From: Acanthaster planci
Lineage: Eukaryota; Echinodermata; Asteroidea; Valvatida; Acanthasteridae
Length of the DNA: 45,536 nucleotides
Assembly: GCF_001949145.1 (NCBI RefSeq)
Contig: NW_019091464.1
Location: 17,386 to 62,921, forward strand
Direction: 5' to 3'
Part shown: positions 12,101 through 27,100 of the stretch, one piece after another
Numbering within the stretch: position 1 is the stretch's first letter
Layout of the letters: each line of letters starts with the position of its first letter
Notes under the pieces: model-generated
Database searches by the model: none
Told to the model about the DNA's origin: nothing
The model's input: only the letters and a program-made list of their open reading frames with translations
Program-made: the position numbers and the translations under genes

Positions 12101-15100
12101 GGAACGAATGGATCATAAAAACCAAAACATATTAAAGTGTGTAAATAACATTATCAAACAAAACATCAAAATATTTAATAAAAGCAATACTCCAATCTCA
12201 AGCAATCTGACAACAGTCACAGCTCAATGTTCCTGTTGTTTTTTGCAAACTGTATGTATTTTTCACAAAATAACCTCCATTTCCTAAAATATCTAAATCA
12301 TTCATTTTCAAAGTGATGTCGTTATGATTAGATCACGCCTCTAAATACTATGACTGTTTTAAACGCTGAGATGTTGGAGGACTTAGAATCTACCTACCTA
12401 AGCATGTGCTTCCTGTCCATGGTTGACTGCATACACACTGGCAAGTAGCATTATCTCTGGTGCCACCATTCATGCAGTTATTAAGTTGGCATGCTAGAAA
12501 ACGATTAACCAAGTTGAGCGTGAAAGCTTCCACATATTTTACTGCCTCATAATGAAGTGCTGTAACAGAGGTGCACCCAAGGAGGGCGGGGGAGGGACTT
12601 GAGAGCTTTTCAATTTTTTTAAGCACATTTTTGGACAAAATCCTGTGGGCTATATAAGCACTGATGACATCTTTGACAGGATGGCCATAGCAAAATGCAA
12701 TACTGTTTTTGCCCTGCGGAAAGTAGGCATCGTGGGACATTAATTAAGTTGTGTTAGCCAGCCCCCTTCAATGCCACGGGGTGTGTCACTGTAATCAGTT
12801 AATGCCCGACTGCAACTGCAGTTCGGAACATTTGACCTGTTTCAAACTGATCACTGAAAACAATCAATGATAGACAATACATTAGCTTGTTTCTTTGGTC
12901 CTTGAAATCATAGCGTGCTACTTGAGGTCAGGGACTTGACTTAAGGGCGAATTGTTAGGTGGTTAAAAGGCTAAAGCGACCACAGTTGTAAGCAGGAGGT
13001 CGTGGGGTTCATATGCTTGGAAATTCCAATATTAAATAAAGGAATAAATATCTGCTTGGCCAATCACAAAAATGAACGCTGATAATGCCTTCGCCTGTGG
13101 CTCGGACATTAGTTGCATCTATACGGCATTATAATGGCTTTAATATTCCCTTACCAGTTTCACAGTTTTCGCCCGAAAATCCATCAGGGCATGCGCATGT
13201 GTATCCACGGATGCTGTTTGGCATGTTAACACAAGTAGCTCCATTTGTGCACTCATTACCAAGATCGCAGGGCACTTTATGAAAAGGAAAGAAATAAGCA
13301 ATATATCTAAAATGCACTATCAGATATGTAGGAAATATCAAATAGGGTTGTCAGACCAACTAGTGGGTAAATAATTAATTGATGAATTTTATCTGTGGCA
13401 ATGCATGCCCTAGCATTCTGGCATAAAATATATGAGAAATACCTCACCTGTTGTTTGACACTGCAGTCCAGTGTACCCTCGAGCACATAAACACAGGTAT
13501 CCTGTGCTTGTTGTTGAATTAACACTGCAGGTTGCACCATTCATACAAGGACTGTTGCCACATGGTCCTGTTATCAAAAAAATCAGAAAGATAACGTTTT
13601 CACATAGGAGCAGAAGACAAAACAATGGCCCAAGGTTGAAGCTCAATGCATTCCCCAAATAGTATCAAACCCAAATTGGAGTACGTGGTACAATCTTTCA
13701 CCAACGTATGCCAACCTCCAAGGAGAGACCAAATTTGGTGTGCATGTTTCATGGTCACAGTCCTGGCCAAGTGGGTAAGGATAAGGAAAATGGTGGCTCA
13801 AGCCCATTTAGTGATGCTCTCTCTTATAGACTAACATATTTGTGTCCATTTATATGGGTGGGAAAATGTTTAGTCTTGGTTTAATTTCTGGTTTTTCAGG
13901 TTATTAGGGGTTGAGTTTTGTTCTAGAAGTCAATAAAAGTCATAAGGACTGTTGTGATTTTGTGATCCTGGGGCGTTTAGGATTGTTCGACATTGGGAAA
14001 ATTTTTCATTTCCTTGGGTGAACAGGAATGCATTTTCATCGAGATCAGGACTGATCAATTCCGCCAATAAGAACCTTGGCTTTGGCCTCATATTGGGCAA
14101 GGAACATCCAATCAATTTGACTTGATCAACATACGAGCACAAATGGGTGCAAATTAAAACTGTTTAAAAAAACCTTTGTTAGATTATCTTCAACACGGGA
14201 AAATAGGAATACCCAAGACCACAAAATTGCTGGGAAAATGGTCCGATTCGGGTCCTGCCACCGAAGTCCATGCCTCTACATATTTCAGAATCAAACAAAC
14301 TGGCAAACTGTAAAATCAAAATGCCCAGGCATAAAATATGGACAATCATTCTTACCAATTTCACAGTTTTGTCCACTAAAGCCCAACAGGCAGCTGCACA
14401 CATATCCTGCAGGTAACGAGTTGTCTTCTGCACACGTTCCACCATTGGCACACGGAGCTGCATTACAATCTGATACAAAATCAACAAATAGTAGAAGATG
14501 TTTGCTGTGCAACTGTAATCCCTTTCTTGTATCAAACTGACATGAGAACTATCTCCGAAACTACTAACGCATGACAAAAAATTACCGAATACATCACTCT
14601 TGCTTGAGGGAAGCTTATGCCAGGCAGTAATCCATTCAATTTGTTGCCCAAGTAAACGGCTTTGCAGATCACACCAAAGCAGTCAATATTTATATTATAT
14701 GCGTGTACAGTTCTTAGGCTTATAGAACATAACCCATAGAACAGCACACACAAGATAGATCAGCCTCAGGCCACCATGTTTCTATTTATTGGATGATGAA
14801 CATAGCAAATTTTGCTGAAATTTTGCTGGGTCAGAGGATGGAAAATATTGTTAGAAATAAAACTCTGAATGTTCATTTTTTAATTAAGTAGTCACGGGTT
14901 GAAGGGGAAAAAAGAATTAAGTCAATTATTTTTCAAAAACATAAAACACTGTTAGAAAGCAATGAATGTCAATTTTTTCTTTTTTTCTAAACCTGCATGG
15001 TGGGTTCATAACCCAACAAGTAGAAATGTTGGCATCAGTAGTGCACATCTCAAGTACACTGTACTTATGTACTTCTCTTTCAGCTATCGTGTACTATTGA

Positions 15101-18100
15101 TTTAGTTCTCTGGTGTGTGAGAGGAAATGGTACATGCACTCACTAGGATCTCCAATAATGAATGTGGATCTGATCAGGCGGTGATCTGGGGCCAACTGAC
15201 CCCCAGTGGCTCCAGTAAGCTGGCTCAGGAAAGCCATGATGATTGTCTCTTCCGGCTGGGCACTTTGAAGATTGATAACAAATCTCACGAGCACTGATAA
15301 TTCAGACGCCAATGAAATATCAGAGACGGTGACATCCCCAAAGTTACTGGAAAGGGTTGAGCCCCGGAAGGCTGTTTCAATCTGAAGAACAATGAAAAAT
15401 TCAACAAAAAAACAAGGGCTGAAGAATTTATATCTGCCAAGCATCTTTTTTCAAAAGTTGAATTCATATTAGAGAGCACGCAAGATCATTACTTGCAGGC
15501 GGTGCAATTTTACGGGGAGTGGTTAAGGGAAACCAAAAGTGGCTGCGAAAGAAACCAAAACTTACGGACTGTTTCAAGTCAGATCGGTAAGTTACATAGC
15601 CAGTCTCAAGGTCGAAGGAAGGGCTCCCAACAAGAAGGCCACTGACGATTTCAAAGATTGCAGACGCATTGTACGAGACACCAGCTACAAGGTCAAATGA
15701 AAAAGGGAAAGTATTCCTCAACTGTATGCACTCCATGCATATGCAAGTGCAATTACGCAGTCTTACTGAGGGGAAGAGCAAAACGCTCGGACGGATATGC
15801 ATGTCGCTATATTGGACATGAATCTTGGAATTGATGACCCTTGGCACTTGGACATCCAAAAACTAAATTCTGATTTTGTTTCAAGATTAACTTTAAGTTC
15901 AGAATGTTAAGTGCAGACACATAAACCCAATCAAATGATACCATATCAGTTTACGCCAAAAATTTAATCCAACCAATTCTAACCCTCTAAACAGAAGCCT
16001 ATTTTTATTAGTAACAGTATATCATACATCACAAACTGTGCCGTTACCAAATATCTTTGCGAAGACAATTGCCACAAATGCATTACTTCAATTACATGTG
16101 CTTTATAGACAAACGAATCCCACACTACAGTGCACTAGGATTAAAAACCTGTGCTTACCAACTATATCAAGATATTCATGAATAGTATCACAAAAAGTCA
16201 GGGCATACCTTGACACGTTGTGTTTTCAAGATAATATCCCATGATACACTGACAATCAAAGCTTGCCGGTAAATTGACGCACTCTGAGTTGTCTTGTGAG
16301 GCACATGGAGTTCCCTGATTACATTCATTCACATCTGCAGAGAAACCAATGTCTCATTACTTGCAACTGCACGACTGAAGATTTGAAGTAGGCCAATTTG
16401 TCACCCAACACCACGAGCTGACACTCACCCCCAAGTGGGAGTCAGTAAGTAAAAACTGCGTTACTCATCAACAAATTTGGTTTCACAAACTGACACCCGG
16501 TAGTGGGCACACACGTGCACTGGAACTGACGCGAAATAGCCTGATTTTCGACTTTTCAGACTAAAACCCAAGCTCAAAAAGACAGCACAACTCAAGGAAA
16601 AATACTTTGAAAGTCTAACATGAATTTAATCCATCTGTATACTTTTTGGATTGCACAAAAATTCAATGAAAAGTCGTTTTAACTGGTGAAATTATGACCA
16701 GTATTAGTTCATTAGAATTAAAATGCACGGAGTGCGTGCTGGAAGTGCCGCACTGTACCGAGTGTTATTTCGTGAAAACGAAAATAACTCACTTTTCTAA
16801 AATTCGTACAAATGAGCTCACCTCGTGTTGAACTGAGTATCAGTTGATGGTTTCGGTTACAAATTAAATATCTCTTTATAACAAGCTGTTCTCGGGCATG
16901 AGATTAGAATTATCACTCAACTTACCTACACACTGATTCATATTCTTCTCATATCCAGTTAAGCATTCACACGTATAGCTTCCGTTGATGTTGTTACATA
17001 CAGAGACTGATACAGTGCATGTATCCAATTCCAACGCACACTCGTCAATATCTACAAAGGCAATCATCAAGCAATAAAGCTAAAGCAATGCAGGAAAAGT
17101 GCATAGTTGCAGTCTTGCGGTCTCGTCACAAGAAGGCCCGAATAGTCTACATGACATATGACGACAATGAAAAGCCTTACTTGCCCAGGGCAGCATCAAG
17201 ATAGGGTGTATTTTTCTTAGCAACATTTTCTCTTTTGGTTGGTACTGTATTTCACTGGTTAATGACCATACACTTTTCATTTAATTCACACATTGTACCA
17301 GAAGATGATCATAGGTCATTCCTTTCATGTCGTTCTATTTATATATAATTTGGCAGAAAAAAAGGCATGATGAAGGGATTTTACTTGGCCGTATCTGAAA
17401 TCAGCTTCCACAGCTAAATACAGCTGCACTGACTGTCATCATGTCTCCCTGTATTTCCAAAGGAGCAAAGACCTGGATGTGCATGCCGTGGAACACTCCT
17501 TACCAATATGGCTCTAAGGCATACATTCAGAGTCCACTTGAGACTGACTGATACTGGACAACTTCTGACGGACTTTCATAAAAGGACTTGTGGTCAACTT
17601 GAACACAACTGTTGTCAATAACTATAGTGCTGTAGTCAAGACCCCTTGATGAAGACCATTGAAAGAACCCAAAAAGATCATCACAATACCAACAAACTTC
17701 TGAAACCAAGAGACTTCTGAATTCAAGTCTCATGCTATTCTAATGAACTGCAACAAAAGCAGTCATTTGTCAGTGTTCACCCTGTGACTTGTGACTGGTC
17801 TTGTGATGGTCTTGTCTTGTGTCTGGTCTTGCAGCTGGTCTTGTGTTTGGTCTTGTGTCTTGCATCTGGTCTTGTGACATGTCTTGTGATTGATCTTGTG
17901 ACTGGTCTTGTGTCTGATCTGGACCACAACACTGTCAAAAAAACTGCAGCTGCTACTTGTGAATGTTCTTGTGTCTAGTCTTGCGCCTGGTCTTGTCTTG
18001 TGACCGGTCTTGTATCTAGTCTTGTGTCCGGTCTTGTGACTGTTCTTGTGTCTGATCTTGTGACTGGTCTTGTGTCTGGTCTTGTGTCTGGTCTTATATT

Positions 18101-21100
18101 TGGTCTTGTGTCTGGTCTTGTACCTGGTCTTGTGTCCCGTCTTGTGACTGGTCCTGTGTATTGTCTTGTGTCTAGTCTTGTGACTGGTCTTGTGACTGGT
18201 TTTGTGTCCAGTCTTGCGTCTGGTCTTGTGATGGTCTGGTGTACAACACTCTCAATAAAAACTATAGCATGATTTAACTATTTAATGTTATGACCAGTTT
18301 ACCATCACACTGCCGGCCGGAAATCATTCCTGGGGTTGATACGTAGCCATCCATGCAGGTGCAGGTGAAACTACCATCGTTGTTAAGGCAGTCAGCCCTG
18401 CCTGCAGCACACTCATGACTATTGCTTGTACATTCATTAATATCTAAGAAGTGGATCCACAAAGATGAAGGAAAGGAACATTTTAACATTGATATATACC
18501 ATTGGGGTTTTATGTATGTTGATGGAATGAACTGTACGCAGTGGGGCAATTATTGATAAACACTGTTTCATTTTGTAGTCCATCTGCTTATTAAATGTTA
18601 GAGTACATCCATAAGTGAGAGTATACCTCCTTATTATAATTTTATCTGCACAAACAATAACTTCAATTAAAGATGGCAAAACTTTCCTGAAATAAAGTGT
18701 GGCTTAACTTAATGGGGGGGTCATTTGATTTCCTGTGTGATAACTATAAGATCTTTGGCAAATTGGGTATAGGGCACCACTAGAAGTGACAGCAGCCATA
18801 CCTTCGCAAAATGTGCCATTGCCTTGGTATCCTTGGTTACAGTCACACTGGTAGCTCCCCAAAGAATCGGTGCACATTGCCAATGAGTGGCAAATGTTGG
18901 GATTCTCCTCACATTCATTGATGTTCACGCACAAGACACGACCGTCGCCACGGAAACCGTCATCACACACACAGAGGTAGCTCCCATCAGTGTCCGTGCA
19001 TGTCGCATTTGCCAGACAAGGGCTCATAGCTGAACTACACTCGTCAATATCTGAGGGGAAAAACCAAGTTCTTTTTGCACCCATTTGATGTTGGGAAAGA
19101 CCCTATGGTGGCATCCTCAAAGAATAACTCTCAAAAGAAATTATGAGTACGAAATTAGAAAACGATTCCAGAAGCACAACATCGGAAAACGATTGCAGAA
19201 GCACAACATTGGAATATTGCCAAATATATACAGAGTTTCACTTGGCATGGAAGAAAACTGCTCTACTCAGGTTTCAATGTATTAAGTAATGAAAATTTTA
19301 AGATGTGGACTCTGCATGCTGCTTGAAGTTTGTAGGTTTTACGGTGTATTGGAGTATAAAAGCACTACCCAAACTACAGTTTATGGTTGATTTAAGGGTT
19401 GTCTTTGAACCAAATGAATAAAGCACCAGGTGTCATGGCCAGTTCTGTAAATCTGCTATTAAACAGCATGCATTTTTTTCAAGACACAACTGCTCACTCA
19501 GTCCAACTTACTTGAACAGACTGTACCATTGCCTTCATATCCACTGTCACAAGTGCACAGAAACGAACCCGGACGGTTGAAGCACAACGCATTCTGATCG
19601 CAGCCGGCAAACAAAGGATCATTTATTGGCAGCGTGCATTCATCAATATCTGGGAATAAATGGAAAATGCAATTGAAACACCCAATTTAAAATTGACAGA
19701 ATTTGAAACTTTGATTGCTAGGCAGCTTGAAAAAGTGAACTTTTTTTTAAATTGTTGGAGTTAATTACTCAATCTCATGCTGAGATTTACTGCGGTGTCC
19801 AGAAAAATTTCTCTTCAAAGCTCCTTGCTAAAAGTAAAATGAAATTAGGTCATCACTACTCGAACAATTTTATCCCACAAGTACACAGTCAAACACGAAT
19901 AACAAGCGCACTGATACGACAAAGCCATGTTTATGAAAAGGAAAATATTAGTTCCCAAATCTATGTTTTTCTTTCTTTTCTATTGCTGATAGTACAGGGT
20001 ACTTGTTACCGTTAAAGCCCCAAGGACCAGTGTTCTACTGTAGTACCAAGCTAACACTGCAAGGTGGCCCCTCATTTTGGAATTTGCAGACAGTAGGCAT
20101 TTACTGTAACACACCTGAGCAGCTTCGTTGATCATTGTTCAGTTCAAACCCAGCTCGACAAAGGCAATCGTATCCACCTACAGTGTTGTTACATTGTACC
20201 ATTGCAGCACAGTTATCGGTACCTGTCGCACATTCGTCAATATCTGAAACAACAGTACATTTGAAAGTGAGACAAAATCACAAGGAATGGCTTAACCTTT
20301 GTTACAGAAAAGCAACAGATGCTAAGGATAGAAACATAACCTTCCAACATTTTGGCCAAGGATTACATTTCTAAGTTCAGCATATAGACGGTGCACTCTT
20401 GATGAGTTTGAAGGACTGTTGGTGTCCAATATCTACATCACATATGCAAAACAAACACAATCATCACTCAAACATTATGTTGTGGTCTCTGGTTTATCAA
20501 TTGTTCATGTTACCTTCTTGACAATCAATTTTGCTGATTTGATAAACTAACCCCTCAATTACAGTTTAGTGATATCTTTACTTTAAATGCAAATTAATCA
20601 CCTTCAGAATTGTTCCTTCACAACAGTTTTATTACACAAACAAAATGTAACCCTTTGGTTTTCCCTCAAATCCAACTGCTTTTTTCATCAGTTTTTAGCA
20701 CATACAAAAATTGGAAGAGTTCTTGGCTAATTTTTTTCGAACACAAACTAAAAACCTTTGCTTTCTTTCTTGCCATCTTCAGCTGTACCTGTAATCTTTA
20801 GGATGACATACTGGTCTTGAACCCATTTTGAGTGGTAATTATCACAAAGGAAAGCTCAGATTATACCCTCTCTGCATAAAAGTGAACCTGATTGTGAATT
20901 TGACTTAATAATTAAAGGACTTTGACATATCTTCAAAAGTTGCAAATTCTATCAATGTATGTTTGTTTGTTTTTATGTTGACATCTGTGCTATACGCTTT
21001 TGCAATGAGCTCAAAACCGACCCTAACTTGGCTGCTGCACAGGATTATGGTAAAAATTTATGTATGTAGCTTTATTAAACTCCATGACAAGGCTTGTTAC

Positions 21101-24100
21101 ACTGCCAACCATTGGCATCACAGGGATGTTTTCCACGGGAAAAACACCTTTTTTCAGGGGAGGGAGGACATTCATCTGCTAAATATGATAGACACTTAAT
21201 TCATGGCTGAAGAGGGTCATTTTTGAAGGTTATTTAATGGGTAATATTTTAATCCCTTTATTTTTCCATTTCTGTTTCATTTCCACCCCCTTTTACCTCA
21301 TATTTTATTTTTAATTTTTTTTTGGCAGTAATTAGCATCCCCTTTGCCCCTTGGCAACACCTACATGTATGATAACAAAATAAACAGCGGAATGCAAGTA
21401 AACATGCTGGTCTTACCTTCACACACCATGGGGTCAGTAGCTATTTCATAACCACTGTAGCACAGACAAGTCTCAACATTAGATCCATTCAAATAACAGT
21501 CACCGTTGATGCACATGGCAGATGCAGAGCAGTTGTTCTGAGCTAGAAGGTAAAAAACAGTACACGACAGTTCACCCCCAGACACAGGATAATGGGCATC
21601 GAGCTGAACCAAGAGAGGGCACTATTTTTCAGCAACAGAGGCTCCTTGGTCAGAACTCATGAACTTCGCTGGTTCACCAACGAAAAGGTAAATTAAATGT
21701 CCACCACTCGAGTCTATCACAATACAAGTCCTGCAAGTTCATCACAAGTCATTCAGTCTTAAGCCAAGTCATAAGCTATTCAAATGAACTGTTACAAAAG
21801 GGTTCACTGCTGACCCGGTTACTCATAAAGAACTTTCTCATTAAGGACTTGGGCTGCGATGGGATTTTTGAAGGGACTTATGTGATGGACTTGCACAACA
21901 ACACTGGTTCTTATTTAGCTTTGCTCCAACTGAATTTGTAACACATTGCAAAATAAATTATCTGTTCCCTCAATTCAGTCACAGAGATTAGAAAATCTGA
22001 CTTTGCTAAACAGACGAATATCCAATGAGCGAATATGTAACTGAATTACCCTGTTGCATCTAATATCTTTCTCTTGGTGAAAAAAATGTATATCTACTGC
22101 ACTGAATTGGGAAGACTTCCCGGAAGGAAATCTTGGAAGGAAATATGAATGTGATGCCAATAAGACATTCAGCATCCATTAACTTCAACCCGGAATGATA
22201 TGAAAAATGCAAAACAAGCTTCGCTTACCCACACAACTTCCATCTGGTTGCTGAGTGAATGCTTCATTGCACGTGCACTTAAATGAACCTATGTTGTTGA
22301 CACATTCCTGCCGGCAGCCGTCAATATCTAGTGCACATTCATCAATATCTGCAACAAACGAATGGCATCTAGAGTAACTGAATTCTGTACGAATGGTGCC
22401 GTGGCACACCTATCATCAATCTGAGCTACTTGGACCACTACACAGGGAATCTGTCCATGCCCATCCCTTGTAATATTCATAGCCCTTGGACTCATGCCCA
22501 GGAATCCATAGTATTGTTCCTCTTTAAAATTTTGAGTTCAGGCAGGGAACTGTAAGAAAAAAAGAGTTGGGGGTAAAAATGTTTTCTTTAGGGGGCAAGT
22601 TACTTCTGTAACCTGTTATCATTTTTCTGGGCCATAAGGCTACATTATGGGGCTTTTTACATGCTTTGGAAAGGAAGAGAACTGAAAAAGGGCCAAAAAT
22701 TGCTTTTCTCCCATTTTTAGAATTTTTTTGGAGGCTGGGGCACCTTGATGTCTCTTTTATTTACACTATTCTTGTCCTCCCATCATCATGGGGACAGAGG
22801 TACGACATATCATATGATAACTCACCTTGGCAATCCAGACCATCCCCTGTGAAGCCAACATTACATTGGCAGCTGAAGCTGCCAATGGTATCAGTGCAGG
22901 TCGCATTTACGTTGCAGACTGGTTGCGACCTCTGGCATTCGTTCTCGTTAGTACACGTACGTCCATTGCCAGCCCAGCCATCATTACAGGTGCAGTTGTA
23001 TGACCCATTAGTGTTGGTACAGTTTGCTTGGGTGTGGCAGTCATCAAGACTTCTACTACACTCGTCAATATCTACGACAAATTCAAATGAATTCTACAAG
23101 TAATATTTCATGGTACATTAACCTGAGGGTCATTGCAGGAATAAACTGCCAATAAATGATCCCAAAAATCAAAATACAGAAACAATCAAGGGTGACAAAG
23201 GCTCACACATTGGTTTGTACACATTTTGCAACTTTCACGAGAAATTCATACAGCAGGCATTTTCCTTATCTTTCACTGATGGCCTTTCATTGGTGTTACT
23301 TGTCAGACCTGCATTATGGGTCAAAAAAGACTGGCCAGTCGGTAAGTGAAGAATTTATTTGTTCAGTATGGACAACCAGTACAAAAAATATTTACAGTCA
23401 AGAGCATGGCAACACTGGTCTAAACCAGCAGAATAATTCCTCAGGACTGAACGTGTGCAGAATCAGTGGTGTAACTATAAGAGATGGGGGGACCCCTCTG
23501 TGCACCCCTTGGTGCACCCCCAACATTTAGCCCTATTACGCCACTGTGCAGAATTAGCAGGTATACCTTCATCTTACTTACAAGGGGTTTTAGTCATTGA
23601 TTCTTAAGCAAGGGAACACAGGGTCCAAATGTTGTGTTGCTGAAACAGCAATACTACAAATTGTGCTCCACTGCTGGAGAGCTTTGTCTTTGTATGCAAT
23701 TTCTACCCACCTCGTCGCTCAAAAAATACTAAGTCTGCTTCTGTGACATGCCAAGTTCACTCACAATAGAATGCCTAAGTCATTTGTCTTCCAAATGGCA
23801 TAAAATAAAATTACCCTCAAGAAGCAAAATCTACTTGTCCATCAGGGATCAGAAGTTTAGTAATATTACTCGAGTCATACCTGCACAAGTGAATCCACTG
23901 CCTTCGTAGCCTTCATTGCATGTACAGCGATAAGAACCAATGGTGTTACCACAGGTAGCATTGCTGTCACAGCCATTTACTCCAGTGCATTCGTTGATAT
24001 CTAAAAATCACCATAATGAACAAAGATGTCTGACGTAAAGCAGCAAAATGAAGTGCACAATTTCCTACGAGCACCATGCCTTCCAAGAAACTCACAGAAT

Positions 24101-27100
24101 CTACATGTAAGAATATGAAATGCATTAAAAGCAACAAAGGAAATTCGAAACGTTCTTACAAAGAGAATTATCAAATTATAAATTCTCTGCAGGAATCATG
24201 GTATTTTGACTCAAGTCACACGTGGACAAAATTTGACACAAATTAATGATGGTACCGGTTTGTTCATGCAATCTACCCTGCAAGTGCATGATGTTAAACT
24301 AGAATTGAAATCATTTCTGGCTGTTACAACTGCACCCTCAATAAACTCTCAATACTGTTTCTTCTATTCCCGAAATGTAATTACAAACCTTGACAGAATG
24401 TGCCATCACCAGTGACATCCATGAAGCCTTCATTACAGATGCACTCAAAGCTACCCACGGTGTTGTTGCACATGGCATCATCAGCACAGTTGTCTATCCG
24501 AAGGTCACATTCATCAATATCTGGGAAAAGATACAAACCACTTGATAAAAACTTGTGAAAAAGAGACTGAATATAGCAATATCCACAAGATATTTAGTTT
24601 CAAAGTTTTGCCATACAAGTGTCCAGAAATCACAGACTTCGACAGGAGCTGTCTAAAGTTTCATTTAAACAACCTTAAAGGTGGGGGTGACTCTGACAAA
24701 GCATCTCATAGATGCTACTCAGAAGTGAAACGCATATGTTCTGTGTCAAAGAATTGAGTTAAGACTGTAACTAACATTGCAATCCAAATTTACTGAATGA
24801 CGATAGTGCATCCTTTTCATTGCCACCAACACAGTTCCTGGCCAAAGATAAGATAGAGAAATTTCAGAGTAAAGCCAGGGGATCGCACATATACCATCTA
24901 CTACATCCTACATTCCACTGTAGCTTCCATAATTAAAATGAGGTTATCTACATATGAGGCAGAAAAGAATCCTTTTGTAGATTGAAACGAAGACTGCTTT
25001 AAACAAATTAAAAGGCAGCATCCTGTATGTGATACGACAGAACACTCTCACAGTTCACCATCACAGCAAGGCTGACATAGCTAGTTGGCAATATCTTATG
25101 AAGATAAAAAAATGAAAACAAATATCATACCAATACAACGTTTCCCATCTACAAACAAGAGATATCCGGAGTTGCAGCTGCAGTTGAAGCTGGCGAGGCT
25201 ATTGAAGCAATTCTGGTCACAACCTCGTCCGTTACTACTGGCAGGCTCATCTCGGTACAAAACACACTCATCAATGTCTGCCAAAGAAATTCAATGAAAT
25301 TATTGGTCGCTGTTTCTCCTACTGGCACTCCTTAAATCTAAAATCACATTCATAGCTGGCCCAGGAGACTCTGGTTTATAATACTGTCTCACTGAGACGG
25401 GTCAACAATTGGACAAGTACTCCCACATTTTCCTTTACGTAAGACATTCCTCACTGGGATTTTAAATCACAATGAAATAAATAAATATACTAGTATTGCG
25501 TAGATGTTGAAAAGGACCTATTTACACCTGAATGAAAACTCAAGTGATAAAAATAAGCAGTTGTGGTTAAAGATTCTTTGTTAGGCTCGATTTTTTCACC
25601 TTTTTAAAAAGACAAAGGAAGTTGACTAACTGTTTCAGTGTCTGAAAACAGGACTAGTTGTCTCATGCTTCAGACTTGGATTGCATGTGCTGATATTAAA
25701 CTTTTGGAAATATGCACACACAGCAAGAGAGTCCCAAAGCTTGGGAATGAACTTCCAAATCAAGAAATTGAAGATAATTGACAAACTGTTTCTCAATGTC
25801 TCTTAAAAATTTAACTATCTGGAGAAATGGTCCACAGCCTGCAAAGTTGCCACACACCAATGCATATCCTGCCATCTCCCTCCAATCCTGCTGGACAAGA
25901 TCCACAGGTGAAATTCAGGGATGGTGGGTCGTCATCAAAACAAGCCACTCCTGGATAGCATGGGTTGTCTCCACAGGCGTCAAAGTTTACCTCGCAGAAT
26001 TCCCCTGACCAGCCGGGCGTACAGTTACACAACACCACCTTGATTTAAAACAGAATGCTAAGTTTCCATAATGTCCAGTATAACAACTGGGCAAAGGTCA
26101 GATAGCCATCCCCTGGCAGGTAAATTCCATAACTCATCATAGACCCCATGATTCTGGCATCTATTGTATATACATGAAAATTCATGTAACTTTGAGCATT
26201 CCTTTCAAAAAAGATGTTTTTGGAGTAGATTTGTATTAAAGGCCACCTGACCAATTTGGATAATGGAAATATAAACTTTGAAGCTTTTCACCGTGAAGGT
26301 AGCAAATGGTGGAAATATATTGCAATTATTGTGCAAGCCATATTTTACTTAGTTTACCAAAGGGGCATTTCTTTTGCCATAATGAAATGCTAATTGACAG
26401 TTGCCTAAATGATTTTTAAGTTCACGTAAACGCTTACAATGTAAAAAATAGGCTGTTAAGTGTAGGACTGATTTGTTATTTGGGATACTTGGTATATTGG
26501 CTAAGGCCAAGACTATAAAAATGACAGTGGTTATCCAAAATGACAGACACTTACACCAAAGCGGTCTGCCATAACGTTGGTTCCAGACACAAACTGATCA
26601 TACAGACAGGTGGCATTGTTCATGCAACCGCAAAGTTTCACAACTAGTTCTAGTGTAGCATTGGCACTCCCGTCACTTGCTAAGAAACCCAGGCTGACCG
26701 CTGACCTGTCAACCGGTGTCCAAGTGAACAGCCCTCCTACAAAAAAGTACACAGTTTTGGAGTTGAGTGAATAAAAGCCCTGCTCTGGTATTGCACTATT
26801 TTAGTATATGCTGCTCTTGCATTTTTATGTGACACAAAGCTTGCCTTAACTCGGTGTATATGAAGAAATTCTGTTTGTAAACTTTCACCCACTGGACATC
26901 AAAAAGTAACTAAAATAATAAATTTTAACAAAAGCAAGTGGGAATACCTACAATGATAAGTGATGGTAAGTGTAGACATTTTATTTTGGCTCCAATGAAG
27001 ACTGAATTGATGACAGAAGTCCTTGCAAATTAACTTCCAGTGTTCTATGATGTCATTTTCAATGGACTGAATTCTGGAATGTACGCAACTTTCGGAGTTC

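Noticed and set aside
13763-13805. tRNA-like A box (TGGCCAAGTGGGTAAGG) and weak B box
   Set aside because: The A box resembles a Leu/Ser tRNA, but the B box is only about 12 bp away and no cloverleaf forms. At best a decayed SINE head.
17784-18272. Plus-strand open frames of LVSGLVTGLV type
   Set aside because: Translation of the GGTCTTGTG minisatellite; low complexity, with no sign of a gene.
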